A model generated the notes under the pieces. That model saw only the letters and a program-made list of their open reading frames with translations, was not told the DNA's origin and made no database searches. 64,000 nucleotides of DNA from an uncultured Oceanospirillaceae bacterium (GTDB lineage: Bacteria > Pseudomonadota > Gammaproteobacteria > Pseudomonadales > Balneatricaceae). The position numbers and the translations under genes were made by a program. Each line of letters begins with the position of its first letter. The stretch's first letter is position 1. Where the stretch lies: positions 115,513 to 179,512 of the forward strand of contig CAKZPE010000094.1 in assembly GCA_937138495.1 (NCBI GenBank). Reading direction: 5' to 3'. Below, one piece after another: positions 32,502-41,105 of the stretch.

Positions 32502-33419
32502 ATGCGCTCAGCACTTATTCTTGCAGTTCTTTTTTTTAGTGCCTGTATCCAGGCCGGTGCCAAGCCCTCTTCTGAAAAAACACCTCAACTTGCCTCTGTC
32601 AGCGTTGCTGTTGCCACTGAAAACCAGCCTGACCCTATCCTGTTAAAGAATGCCAATATGGTCGTACCGATTGCATCGGTCACTAAGATCATGACGGCAA
32701 TGGTCATTCTGGATGCGGAGCAGGATCTGAACGAATACATCACGTTTACCAAAGCAGATAAACAGGCCATCAATAATTACTACAGCCGGATCCGTATTGA
32801 CTCCCGCCTGCGCCGTAAAGACGCGCTGCGCATTGCACTGATGTCTTCAGAGAATTTTGCGTCTATGTCACTGGCAACCAACTATCCGGGGGGCAGCGAC
32901 GCTTTCATTCAGGCAATGAACGAAAAAGCCGATAGTCTGGGTATGACACAAACCCGGTTTGCAGACCCCAGTGGCCTGTCTCCGGAGAATGTTTCAACCG
33001 CAAAAGATCTGGCCAAAATGGCACTGGCCGCTGCTAAATATCCCAAACTGCGTGAGTTCAGCACCACGGGGCAGTTTACAGCTAATTTTAAAGGCCCCCG
33101 CTACCGTCTGGGCTACGGCAACACGAACCCTTTGGTACACCGCACCAGTTGGCCTATCGATATCACAAAAACCGGATACCTTGATGTGGCCGGCCGTTGT
33201 CTGGTTATGGTGACTGAAGTGAAAGGTGAGAAAGTGGCTATGGTATTGCTTAATTCCTATGGCAAACGCACACCGATTGGGGATGCTGGCCGCATCAAGC
33301 GTTGGATGACCACCGGCGAAACCGGCAAGATCAGCCAGAACGCCCGAAATTATCAGAAGAAACAGTTAGCCCTGTATCAGGAAAAACTGGCTTCACAGCT
33401 GGCAGTTAACCAAAACTGA
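32502..33419 (+). CDS. pbpG: D-alanyl-D-alanine endopeptidase PBP7
   Basis: A 305-residue periplasmic serine peptidase of the S11 family, cutting D-Ala-meso-DAP cross-links in peptidoglycan. A signal peptide (ALILAVLFFSACIQAGA) precedes the three penicillin-binding motifs: SVTK (the SxxK nucleophile region, around residue 62), SSEN (the SxN motif, around residue 112) and KTG in ITKTGYLDVAG. The length matches E. coli PBP7. It converges on the DUF3299 gene with no bases between the two stops. Confidence 0.94.
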   Translation: MRSALILAVLFFSACIQAGAKPSSEKTPQLASVSVAVATENQPDPILLKNANMVVPIASVTKIMTAMVILDAEQDLNEYITFTKADKQAINNYYSRIRIDSRLRRKDALRIALMSSENFASMSLATNYPGGSDAFIQAMNEKADSLGMTQTRFADPSGLSPENVSTAKDLAKMALAAAKYPKLREFSTTGQFTANFKGPRYRLGYGNTNPLVHRTSWPIDITKTGYLDVAGRCLVMVTEVKGEKVAMVLLNSYGKRTPIGDAGRIKRWMTTGETGKISQNARNYQKKQLALYQEKLASQLAVNQN

Positions 33420-33983
33420 TCAGCTTTCTTCTTCATATTCATAAGGCTCAATCTGAAACGCATCCATCACATAGCCAGCCGTTCCCAGATCATGGGCAAC
33501 GGTGGCCACCTTCAGCTTACCGGTCACCCAAACAGCGTCATACAGATTTTCGATATTCGTACCCGGCTCAAAGACAACGTGTATCATCTGGTTAGAAGGT
33601 GGCGGCGGCACATGAATGCAGGCCCCAAAATACGGCACCAGAAAAAACTCGGTTACCCGGGCACCTTCTTCACTTAACGGCACAACAAAACCAGGAATAC
33701 GGATCATTTTGCCATCCATTTCCTGTACAACAGGCGCAGACGCCAGTGACTCCATCATGGCTTTAAACTTAATATCCGCCAACGGATCAAAATCATCCAG
33801 GCTGCTGTACTGATCAGCACTGGCGGCAAATATAGCTTCAATATTGTAATCCGCCGGCATCAGGACTTCCCAGTCGAGTTCCTCAACCGATTCACCGTTA
33901 AAAGTATCCGCGGCACCGGCCGTCAACGGCAGGGATATCCACAACATTGCCGCTAACAGCGCAGACAGACAAAGTTTATTCAC
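33420..33983 (-). CDS. DUF3299 exported protein, last gene of the zinc operon
   Basis: A 187-residue exported protein with signal peptide (LLAAMLWISLPLTAGA) and a DUF3299 domain: the opening VEELDWEVLMPADYN, IPGFVVPLSEE, and FLVPYFGACIHVPPPPSNQ, an invariant-looking cysteine-histidine pair followed by prolines. It lies 19 bp after the permease gene and so belongs to the zinc operon. DUF3299 proteins commonly accompany such ABC systems in Vibrio-like zinc loci; the molecular role is unproven, with metal handling in the periplasm the natural guess. Confidence 0.9.
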   Translation of the reverse strand: MNKLCLSALLAAMLWISLPLTAGAADTFNGESVEELDWEVLMPADYNIEAIFAASADQYSSLDDFDPLADIKFKAMMESLASAPVVQEMDGKMIRIPGFVVPLSEEGARVTEFFLVPYFGACIHVPPPPSNQMIHVVFEPGTNIENLYDAVWVTGKLKVATVAHDLGTAGYVMDAFQIEPYEYEEES

Positions 33984-34002
33984 GTTCAGTTCTCCACAAG
34001 CA

Positions 34003-35259
34003 TTAAATGCGAATCGTCATCCCGTCAGCCAGTGAATAACGATATGCCCGGTACCCCGGTATCAGCCCGGTACAAAGACCGGCAATAAAAATAATTCCCA
34101 GTAAACCCAGCTCATGCAAACTTAGCCAGGTTAGCTGTAAATACAGACCAAATTCAGTTTCCAGGAAACTGAGCCCTGCTGCCAAAGCAACAAACAGCAA
34201 ACCTGTCCCCAGCAATATACCCATTGATACGAGCAGACAGGTTTCCATCACAAGCAAGCAATATATATGCGCCGGCCGGGCACCTACTGAACGTAAGATC
34301 GCCATTTCCCGGCGACGTTCATTTAATCCGCTTAATAATACCGTCAACATACCAAACAGACCGGATAAAACCACACATGCTGAAATCACCAGCATGGCAT
34401 TTTCAGCAACATTCAGCATACTCCATAATTCTTGCAAGGCCACACCGGGAAGAATCGCCAGCAGAGGTTCTTTTCGATAGTTATTAACCGCTCTTTGCAG
34501 CTGAAAAGTTGCCACCTTGGATTTCAGCCCAACCATAATTGCCGTAATTGCCTGCGGCTGGAGGTTTCGGGTTTCCAGTGGCTCACTTCCTCCGGACCCC
34601 GGCAGGTATGTACCGGCTTGCCAGTCAATATGAATCGCTTCAATGGCTTCCAGGCTGACATACAATGCCCTGTCTACGGGCGTGCCTGTCGGTGCCAGAA
34701 TACCGGTAACCCGAAAAGGCTGATCTTCATGCTTAGCAAAACTGGCATTACCGGTACCATGTGCAACCACCAGTTCATCACCCATCCGGTAACCCAGCTT
34801 CGCAGCCACTTCCGCACCGAGTACAACGTCGTGCAGAGCACTGAAAGCCAGGCCCTGTGCAAATACCAGCGGTTGCTTACGGCCGTATTTATAGTGTTTA
34901 AAATAATCGGTGTTGGTGCCAACTACACGGTATCCCCGGTGAGAGTCTCCCAGTGAAATCGGAATCGTCCAGGCAACCTTGGAATGACCGGCAATATCCT
35001 GATAACTTTGCCAGGTAATATTATTACTGGCATTACCGATCCGGAATACTGAATAAAGCAGCAGCTGAACTGATCCGGAGCGCGCGCCGACAATCAGATC
35101 AGTGCCTGAAATGGTATTGGTAAAGCTCTGTTTTGCCTGATCACGGATTTTCTCAACCCCTAACAACAGGGCGACGCTGACCGCAATTGAAATAATGGTC
35201 AGCAATACAGAGGTTCGCCGGTTGATAAGGCTTTTTGCTGCAATGCGTAATAACAACAT
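34003..35259 (-). CDS. FtsX/MacB-type ABC permease of the zinc operon
   Basis: A 418-residue inner-membrane permease with an N-terminal membrane helix (TSVLLTIISIAVSVALLLGV), a large periplasmic domain (about residues 45-280) and three C-terminal helices (AMLVISACVVLSGLFGMLTVLLSG, CLLVSMGILLGTGLLFVALAAGLSF, LLGIIFIAGLCTGLIPGY), the plan of FtsX/MacB-type permeases. RREMAILRSVGA before helix 3 is the coupling motif to the ATPase. Its ATG overlaps the ATPase stop by one base. Such mechanotransmission-type permeases move substrates or complexes in the periplasm, unlike classical zinc importers of the ZnuB type. Confidence 0.92.
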   Translation of the reverse strand: MLLLRIAAKSLINRRTSVLLTIISIAVSVALLLGVEKIRDQAKQSFTNTISGTDLIVGARSGSVQLLLYSVFRIGNASNNITWQSYQDIAGHSKVAWTIPISLGDSHRGYRVVGTNTDYFKHYKYGRKQPLVFAQGLAFSALHDVVLGAEVAAKLGYRMGDELVVAHGTGNASFAKHEDQPFRVTGILAPTGTPVDRALYVSLEAIEAIHIDWQAGTYLPGSGGSEPLETRNLQPQAITAIMVGLKSKVATFQLQRAVNNYRKEPLLAILPGVALQELWSMLNVAENAMLVISACVVLSGLFGMLTVLLSGLNERRREMAILRSVGARPAHIYCLLVMETCLLVSMGILLGTGLLFVALAAGLSFLETEFGLYLQLTWLSLHELGLLGIIFIAGLCTGLIPGYRAYRYSLADGMTIRI

Positions 35260-35945
35260 CAGTTTTGCCCTCCCTGATTCAGATCCGTAAGTGCAATACT
35301 GCGGTCAAAATGGCTGGCCAGCGACAGGTCATGACTGACAAATAACAAGCTGCTGTTACTCAGCTCACTCTGTTCTGACAATAACTCAATAAACCGTGCC
35401 CGGCTGTCAGTATCCAGCGCTGAAGTCGGTTCATCAGCGATAATAAGCTCCGGCTCGCCAATCAGCGCCCGGGCGGCAGCTACCCGTTGCTGCTGGCCAA
35501 TACTCAGCCGGGCCACCTCTCTGTCCATCAGGCTCCCAAGCCCCAGCCTTTCAAGTAAAGCTGTTGCGCCGGCAACCTCACTGCCATAAGTATCGATTAC
35601 CCGTTTTCTTCGCAGGTCTGAAAAGCCGCAGGGTAACAAAACGTTGTCCTGTACCGACAAATAAGGCAATAAATTGAACTGCTGAAAAATGAGCCCCAGG
35701 TGATCGGCTCTGAAACGGTCGCGCTGACGACTGTTGAGCGCACCAAATGACGTCCCCAAAGCACTGACACAACCAGACAGAGGCTGCTGAATGCCACTAA
35801 TGAGGTTCAGCAAAGTACTTTTCCCACTGCCGGAGGGCCCGTACAAAAAGACTTTTTCGCCCCGGGAGATTTCGAAATGCTGTATATCAATCAGGACAGG
35901 TTGTTCAGGCCAGCCGAAGCAGATATCTGTCAGTGTGAGGGTCAT
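35259..35945 (-). CDS. ABC transporter ATP-binding protein of the zinc operon
   Basis: A 228-residue ATPase of the LolD/MacB type. Walker A GPSGSGKSTLLNLIS (around residue 35-49), Q-loop LIFQQFNLLPYLS, signature RLSIGQQQRVAAARAL (LSIGQQ rather than the common LSGGQ), Walker B ELIIADEPTSALD and the switch His in LLFVSHD. The altered signature (I for the first G) keeps the same geometry and occurs in related ATPases. It overlaps the permease start by one base and follows the His-rich gene by 79 bp. Confidence 0.94.
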   Translation of the reverse strand: MTLTLTDICFGWPEQPVLIDIQHFEISRGEKVFLYGPSGSGKSTLLNLISGIQQPLSGCVSALGTSFGALNSRQRDRFRADHLGLIFQQFNLLPYLSVQDNVLLPCGFSDLRRKRVIDTYGSEVAGATALLERLGLGSLMDREVARLSIGQQQRVAAARALIGEPELIIADEPTSALDTDSRARFIELLSEQSELSNSSLLFVSHDLSLASHFDRSIALTDLNQGGQN

Positions 35946-36024
35946 ATGCTTACTCTGAATTTCATCCTTAATCTAAAAAAAACGGCCAGTAATGACTGAC
36001 CGAATTTTGTCCCACATTTACCGC

Positions 36025-36864
36025 TCAGAATTCAAACCTTGAATCCTGCGGCGTCAGTGTCTGTAAACTCTGTCGCTGGGTACCGACCGCCTGAACCCGA
36101 ATATTCTCCAATGCCGGATAGATAGTAAATAATCCCACATCAAGATATGTGACCGCCTGAGCATCAGAACATTCCAACTGATAATCTAATTGCCAGTCAC
36201 TGTGTGTTTCACCATGGTCATGCTCTGCATGCTCTGCATGCTCTGCATGATCATCATGATCTTTATCATCATCGTGATGTTCATGATCGTCGTGATCTTT
36301 ATGATCATCATGATCTTTATCATCATCGTGATGTTCATGCTCGTCATGATCTTTATGATCATCATGATGCTCGTGATCGTCGTGATCGTCGTGATCGTCG
36401 TGATCGTCGTGATCTTCATGCTTTTCAGCTGACTCAGCGAACGTGGCCTTCTGTAATGTACATCCTGCCGCAGCAGGTATGCCTAACCAGGACTCCGCAT
36501 CCAGTAAAAATTCACGGGCATCGCTAACTTTCTGACGTTCTTTGTCCGTTTTAGGTGCGTATTCAAAGCCCACAATATTTGCCGCAGGTGTTGTCAGGCT
36601 CAAGACCAGCTCAGTCCCTTCAATGGCGATATCAAGATGCGCTTCTCTGTGCTGATGACTGCCCAATTGCCGTTCAAAGCCTTCATCTTCTCCGGCCTGA
36701 CTGGCTGTCGCCGTCATGCTGCTGGCCAACAAAACTGATGTGAATAATAACGCTCTGGACGTTCGCAACCGTACCTGCTTCTCAGGTACAGAACGGCTAC
36801 AAATGCCTAATGGCTGTTTGCCGGCGACATCTTTTATCAGTATTTGCTGTAATCCCATTTTCAT
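36025..36864 (-). CDS. zrgA: ZrgA-like His/Asp-rich periplasmic zinc protein (DUF2796)
   Basis: A 279-residue exported protein: hydrophobic ALLFTSVLLASSMTATASQA marks the signal sequence, preceded by a long, possibly over-extended N-terminus, so the true start may be later. The mature protein begins with a DUF2796 domain (RQLGSHQHREAHLDIAIEG, then LVLSLTTPAANIVGFEYAP). It contains a tract of about 75 residues made of HDD, HEHHDD and AEH units, coded by 36200-36420, an obvious zinc-binding region. DUF2796 includes ZrgA of Vibrio, the periplasmic part of a zinc-regulated ABC system. It is the first gene of the operon, behind a Zur box. Confidence 0.9.
   Translation of the reverse strand: MKMGLQQILIKDVAGKQPLGICSRSVPEKQVRLRTSRALLFTSVLLASSMTATASQAGEDEGFERQLGSHQHREAHLDIAIEGTELVLSLTTPAANIVGFEYAPKTDKERQKVSDAREFLLDAESWLGIPAAAGCTLQKATFAESAEKHEDHDDHDDHDDHDDHEHHDDHKDHDEHEHHDDDKDHDDHKDHDDHEHHDDDKDHDDHAEHAEHAEHDHGETHSDWQLDYQLECSDAQAVTYLDVGLFTIYPALENIRVQAVGTQRQSLQTLTPQDSRFEF
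36222..36416 (-). repeat. Codon-level tandem repeats coding for the His/Asp tract
   Basis: Nine-base units such as GATCGTCGT (read on the plus strand), 36-39 bp blocks around GATCTTTATGATCATCATGA, and CTCTGCATG triplets recur. They encode HDD, KDH and AEH blocks. The opposite strand is open but is only a shadow. Confidence 0.85.
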
Positions 36865-36930
36865 AACGCTTTATGCTCCGTGGCGGAATATTAAATCAGA
36901 TACGGGCTCTGTGTATCCAGGAAACATAAT

Positions 36931-36945
36931 TGTTACAATATAACA
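36931..36945 (-). promoter_or_regulatory. Zur box upstream of zrgA
   Basis: TGTTACAATATAACA differs at one base from TGTTATAATATAACA, the gammaproteobacterial Zur core. It ends 67 bp before the zrgA start, in an AT-rich stretch shared with the 5' flank of arfB's stop. Zur with zinc would repress the operon. Confidence 0.82.
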
Positions 36946-36965
36946 TAATACTTACAAGTGAAAAT

Positions 36966-37379
36966 TCAGTCGTTCACTCTGCCCCGTAACGCCTTAGTTG
37001 CACTGCGTTGTTTCTTGCCATCCAGCCGTCGGCGCTGTGAGCCCTTCGTCGGTTTAGTCGGACGGCGAACTTTCTGCACCACCGTTACTGTACGAATCAG
37101 TTCCACCAGCCGCTGTAACGCATCGTCCCGGTTCAGTTCCTGGCTACGATGTTGCTGAGCTTTGATGACAATTACGCCTTCTTTACTGATCCGCCGGTCT
37201 TTCAGGGCCAGCAAACGTTCCTTGTAAAACTCAGGCAATGACGATGCCTGAATATCAAACCGTAAATGGATCGCACTCGAGACCTTATTAACGTTCTGAC
37301 CGCCAGCGCCCTGAGCCCGGATACCGGATAACTCAACTTCGTCATCATGTAGCTGCACAGCATTAGAAATAACAATCAT
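36966..37379 (-). CDS. arfB: Alternative ribosome-rescue factor ArfB
   Basis: A 137-residue peptidyl-tRNA hydrolase (YaeJ) that frees ribosomes stalled without a stop codon. The catalytic GGQ motif stands in RAQGAGGQNVNKVSSAIHLR (about residues 21-40), and the basic C-terminal tail (KVRRPTKPTKGSQRRRLDGKKQRS) is the part that enters the empty mRNA channel. The length and arrangement match E. coli ArfB. The gene follows the GFA gene at 37384 by 4 bp, so may be co-transcribed. Confidence 0.96.
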   Translation of the reverse strand: MIVISNAVQLHDDEVELSGIRAQGAGGQNVNKVSSAIHLRFDIQASSLPEFYKERLLALKDRRISKEGVIVIKAQQHRSQELNRDDALQRLVELIRTVTVVQKVRRPTKPTKGSQRRRLDGKKQRSATKALRGRVND

Positions 37380-37383
37380 TGTC

Positions 37384-37806
37384 TTATCCGTCTGTCACCG
37401 GCTCAAATTCATCGTATACCGGTAACTCAGCATCGCCGCGATACCAGTTAGCCTGCTGAGATACCCATATATGACTGCGTTCGCAGGGAGTATTGTCTGC
37501 CGTCAGGCTGGCATTATCCAGGCTGCCCAAACGCAGAATCAGGTGCGCAGTGCCTGCCCGTTTAGCATATATATGACTGCCACAGGCCTGACAAAACCAG
37601 CGAAGCTTGCCCGGGGATGATTCAAAATAACGCAGGTTTTCAACACCGCTGAGTATCTGAAAATCCTCATCGGCAACCGCAGCAACACTGGAAAACGCAC
37701 TGCTGTGAGTTTTTCGGCATGTCTCACAATGACAATGTACAATGTCACCCAGTGGCCCTGTCAGCCGGTACTGTACTGCACCGCATAAACACCCGCCGGT
37801 AATCAT
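37384..37806 (-). CDS. GFA-family (Gfa/CENP-V) zinc protein
   Basis: A 140-residue GFA domain protein. The start at 37806 is chosen since AAAGGGAGAG lies 6 bp upstream; a reading from 37827 would put that site inside the gene. Cys motifs: GGCLCGAVQYR, VHCHCETCRKTHSSAF and WFCQACGSHIYAK. The family binds zinc; formaldehyde activity is not implied. It lies 4 bp ahead of arfB, with the diguanylate cyclase 43 bp upstream. It is more distant from the GFA protein at 30910 than gene duplication in situ would suggest. Confidence 0.9.
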   Translation of the reverse strand: MITGGCLCGAVQYRLTGPLGDIVHCHCETCRKTHSSAFSSVAAVADEDFQILSGVENLRYFESSPGKLRWFCQACGSHIYAKRAGTAHLILRLGSLDNASLTADNTPCERSHIWVSQQANWYRGDAELPVYDEFEPVTDG

Positions 37807-37849
37807 CTGTATCTCTCCCTTTACCATTTAACCGGGCAAACATAGCAGC

Positions 37850-38872
37850 CTAAAACAGCTCCACCTCGCCACCGGCAACTTTAAGGCCGCCGGATGTCTT
37901 CATATCGGCGTAGAATGTTACCTGATTACGTCCACAGTCTTTACTGTGGTAGAGCGCCTGATCCGCATACTCAAGCAAGGTAACTGGCATCATCTGTGGC
38001 GAAATCCGGGTAACTCCGATACTCACCGTCACTGTCCCTAACTGTGGAAAGTCCCGTTGCTCAACGGCGCAGCGCAGGCGTTCAAACATTTCCCGGGCAC
38101 CCTGCTCATCACTGCATTCAGCAACCAGAACAAACTCTTCACCGCCATAACGGAATAACATGTCATTGCGGCGCAGCTTGTGTTGCATAGTTTGTGCAAG
38201 CAGCACGAGAACCTCATCCCCATACAAATGGCCGAAGTTATCGTTTATTTTTTTAAAGTGATCAACATCCAGTAATGCCATCCAGTACACCGGCGCTTTA
38301 CCGGCATCATCGGTACCTGACTCCAGATTGCTGTACTGGCTGACCTGTTGATATATCTTCTTAATATACTTATCGAAGCTGTTGCGGTTCGCTAATCCGG
38401 TCAGCTGATCCTTTTGCGCATCTTCCAGCAAATTACAAAAATTACTGTAGATATCCATCAGCCCCGTGATCAGGTCGCTGTGGTAAGACGACAACCCCTG
38501 TTCTGTCTGTACCAGCAGATACACCTGATAAAAACGTGACTCGAACAGACTGAACAGGTGCAGTGAATAATCCGGATGTTCTTCCGTATACCGGTTGCTG
38601 GCGGTAAAGTCAGCCTGCCCGATAATTTCAGGGACTGTCAGTCCGTCAATCTGAACATCGCCGCCATCAGCGGTATAGCGCATTTCAGCCAGCAGATGAC
38701 CATCATTATGACGCTTATATAAAATCAGATCCTGCGGCTGCAGAAGCTGATGTAAAGACTTCAGAAGACTGAATTCAAGATGCTCGGTATCGCGAACAGC
38801 CGTCAGATCGGCAATATTACCGATCAGTGTTCTCTCCGCGCCCGTTCCGGCAAGGTCAGCTGGATTACTCAT
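37850..38872 (-). CDS. GGDEF diguanylate cyclase
   Basis: A 340-residue cytosolic protein making cyclic di-GMP. The C-terminal GGDEF domain (about 165-325) includes DQLTGLANRNSFDKYI, ALLDVDHFKKINDNFGHLYGDEVL and the active-site GGEEF in RYGGEEFVLVAE. An allosteric I-site RRND lies five residues upstream of GGEEF, so product inhibition is likely. The N-terminal 150 residues lack membrane segments and look like a GAF-type sensor, but no ligand motif is clear. It appears to stand alone before ansA. Confidence 0.93.
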   Translation of the reverse strand: MSNPADLAGTGAERTLIGNIADLTAVRDTEHLEFSLLKSLHQLLQPQDLILYKRHNDGHLLAEMRYTADGGDVQIDGLTVPEIIGQADFTASNRYTEEHPDYSLHLFSLFESRFYQVYLLVQTEQGLSSYHSDLITGLMDIYSNFCNLLEDAQKDQLTGLANRNSFDKYIKKIYQQVSQYSNLESGTDDAGKAPVYWMALLDVDHFKKINDNFGHLYGDEVLVLLAQTMQHKLRRNDMLFRYGGEEFVLVAECSDEQGAREMFERLRCAVEQRDFPQLGTVTVSIGVTRISPQMMPVTLLEYADQALYHSKDCGRNQVTFYADMKTSGGLKVAGGEVELF

Positions 38873-38917
38873 TGTTCTGCCACTTTAACCACTCTACAGA
38901 TTCATTGCCGACTATTT

Positions 38918-39931
38918 TCAGCCGGATAACTCACCACACACGGACTCAGCCATCAGACGGCGAACATCCGCCACGGACGTTTCTGTGGCCAACAAAAAAT
39001 GCAGCTTACTGAACGCGGCTTCAAGGGTCAGATCACTGCCCGGTAATACACCGATATTATTCAGCGTCTGACCGGTTGCGTACGCCCCCTGACTAACCCG
39101 CCCCTGCAGGCAATGAGTCAGATTCACAATCACAACGCCCCGGGCCGCTGCCGCTTCCAGAATATCCATCAGTTCAGTATTGGCATCCGGTGGATTACCG
39201 ACCCCATAACTGATCATAATCAGGGCTTTTACATGTTCCGGTGCCAGCAGATCCCGGGCCACAGCTGCACTGATACCGGGATAAACCGGTAATACACGTA
39301 CAGCATCCTCAGCAAACTCAGGATTCAAAAACCGCTGTTCGCGTTTTGGCAGTAACAAATGCCGGTGCAGATCAATATGAATACCCGCCTGCCCAAGCCA
39401 GGGAAAGTTAGGAGAGTCGAAGGCATCGAAACCGGTGCTTTTCAGCTTGCTGCTACGGTTACCCCGTAACAGGCGACCATTAAAAAAGACACTGACTTCA
39501 TTCAGTGGATAATTACCTGCCAGAATCAGGGCGGTCAGTAAATTATCCAGAGCATCATTACGCAACTCAGTTAAAGGGATCTGCGAACCGGTAAAGATAA
39601 CCGGCTTGTCCAGCCCCTGCATCATATAGGAGAGTGCCGAGGCACTGTATGCCATGGTATCGGTACCATGCAGGACGATAAAGCCATCAAACCGGTCCCA
39701 GTTATCCTGCAACTGAGCAGCAATTTTATTCCAGTGGGCCGGCTGTAAGTTAGAGCTGTCAATCAGGTGGTCAAACTCAAGCACCTCAAACGCCGGTAAC
39801 TGCATGGCAGCACCGGCATTGAGGCGCTCACGCAGTAAGGCTTCAAAACCGGCAACCGGCACATAACCATCGGCAGACATCTGCATACCGATGGTACCGC
39901 CGGTATAAATAATCAGCACATTACTGCTCAT
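38918..39931 (-). CDS. ansA: Type I asparaginase AnsA
   Basis: A 337-residue cytosolic asparaginase converting L-asparagine to aspartate and ammonia. Catalytic threonines are in IYTGGTIGMQ (around residue 10) and HGTDTMAYSASALSYM (around residue 90), with FTGSQIPLTELRNDA after; these motifs and length match E. coli AnsA. It lies 20 bp downstream of pyrC on the same strand, so the two are probably co-transcribed, both acting around aspartate. Confidence 0.95.
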   Translation of the reverse strand: MSSNVLIIYTGGTIGMQMSADGYVPVAGFEALLRERLNAGAAMQLPAFEVLEFDHLIDSSNLQPAHWNKIAAQLQDNWDRFDGFIVLHGTDTMAYSASALSYMMQGLDKPVIFTGSQIPLTELRNDALDNLLTALILAGNYPLNEVSVFFNGRLLRGNRSSKLKSTGFDAFDSPNFPWLGQAGIHIDLHRHLLLPKREQRFLNPEFAEDAVRVLPVYPGISAAVARDLLAPEHVKALIMISYGVGNPPDANTELMDILEAAAARGVVIVNLTHCLQGRVSQGAYATGQTLNNIGVLPGSDLTLEAAFSKLHFLLATETSVADVRRLMAESVCGELSG

Positions 39932-39951
39932 TGATCAGTCTCCCGTCTGAT

Positions 39952-40986
39952 TTATGCCTGAACCTTCCAGCGCAGAGTTTCGCCGGCAAAGAAAGGTACA
40001 ATCGGTTTGCCATTTGGCAGAATAATCTCACCCGGTACCTGCCACTCTTCCTGCACCAGAGTGATACTGCCAGTATTACGCGGTAAACCGTAAAAATCCG
40101 CCCCATGGTGACTGGCAAACGCTTCCAGCTTGTCCAGTGCGCCAATGTCTTCAAAAACCTGAGCGTACAGTTCGATCGCACTCCAGGCGCTGTAACAACC
40201 GGCACAGCCACAGGCATTTTCCTTGGCTTCTTTCGCATGCGGTGCAGAGTCTGTCCCCAGGAAGAACTTCGCAGAACCGGTCTTAACCGCGTCCTGCAAA
40301 GCCTGCTGATGGGTATTACGTTTCAGCACCGGCAAACAGAAGTTGTGCGGACGCACCCCGCCCACCAGCAAATCATTCCGGTTTAACAGCAGATGCTGCG
40401 GGGTAATCGTCGCAGCTATATTGTCAGACGCTTCAGCCACAAAGGCTGCAGCATCGCCGGTTGTTATGTGTTCAAAGACCACTTTCAGCTCAGGGAACCG
40501 CGCCACGATATGTTGCAGCTTCTGATCAATGAACATTTTTTCCCGGTCAAAAATATCAATGTGATGATCGGTCACTTCACCGTGCACCAGCAATAACATG
40601 CCCTGCTCAGCCATCACCTCAAACACCGGATACATGGCTTCCAGCTGGCTGACCGCCGCCGCAGAGTTAGTCGTTGCACCTGCCGGGTACAATTTGGCAG
40701 CGACAACGCCCGCCGCTTTAGCATCAATAATATCCTGTGCGGAGGTAGCATTGGTCAGGAACAGGGTTACCAGCGGTTCAAACGTATTTCCTTCCGGACG
40801 GGCATCCAGAATCCGCTGCTTATACGCCATAGCCATATCTACGTTCGTTACCGGCGGAACCAGATTCGGCATGATAATCGCGCGCTGAAAACAGCGGGCA
40901 GTTGCCGGTACAGTTTCAGGCAGCATATCAGCATCACGCAGGTGCAGATGCCAGTCATCAGGGGTTTGGATCGTCAGGCTAGTCAT
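39952..40986 (-). CDS. pyrC: Dihydroorotase PyrC
   Basis: A 344-residue class II dihydroorotase closing N-carbamoyl-aspartate to dihydroorotate in pyrimidine synthesis. The start at 40986 (MTSLTIQTPDDWHLHLRD) is the family start; an upstream in-frame extension of 60 residues is rejected as implausible in composition. Metal ligands: HLHLRD, the carboxylated Lys in KLYPAGATTNSA, LLVHGEVTD, VVFEHITTGDA and FLGTDSAPHAKEAKE. The C-terminal VPFFAGETLRWKV is typical of the E. coli type. Confidence 0.97.
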   Translation of the reverse strand: MTSLTIQTPDDWHLHLRDADMLPETVPATARCFQRAIIMPNLVPPVTNVDMAMAYKQRILDARPEGNTFEPLVTLFLTNATSAQDIIDAKAAGVVAAKLYPAGATTNSAAAVSQLEAMYPVFEVMAEQGMLLLVHGEVTDHHIDIFDREKMFIDQKLQHIVARFPELKVVFEHITTGDAAAFVAEASDNIAATITPQHLLLNRNDLLVGGVRPHNFCLPVLKRNTHQQALQDAVKTGSAKFFLGTDSAPHAKEAKENACGCAGCYSAWSAIELYAQVFEDIGALDKLEAFASHHGADFYGLPRNTGSITLVQEEWQVPGEIILPNGKPIVPFFAGETLRWKVQA

Positions 40987-41105
40987 AGAGGCTCTTCTGT
41001 ATAACCGGACAACTGCTTCTGACAGCTGTCCTTTGGCGGGCATGGAAAATATGCCCGCATTATACAATAACCCTGCCCGACATGTATGACGTCTGCGGGT
41101 AATTT

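Noticed and set aside
36190..36527. Ile/Met-rich and His-rich frames opposite the zrgA tract
   Set aside because: Both come from the tandem GAT-rich repeats; no ribosome site, and the ZrgA frame carries the signal peptide and domain.
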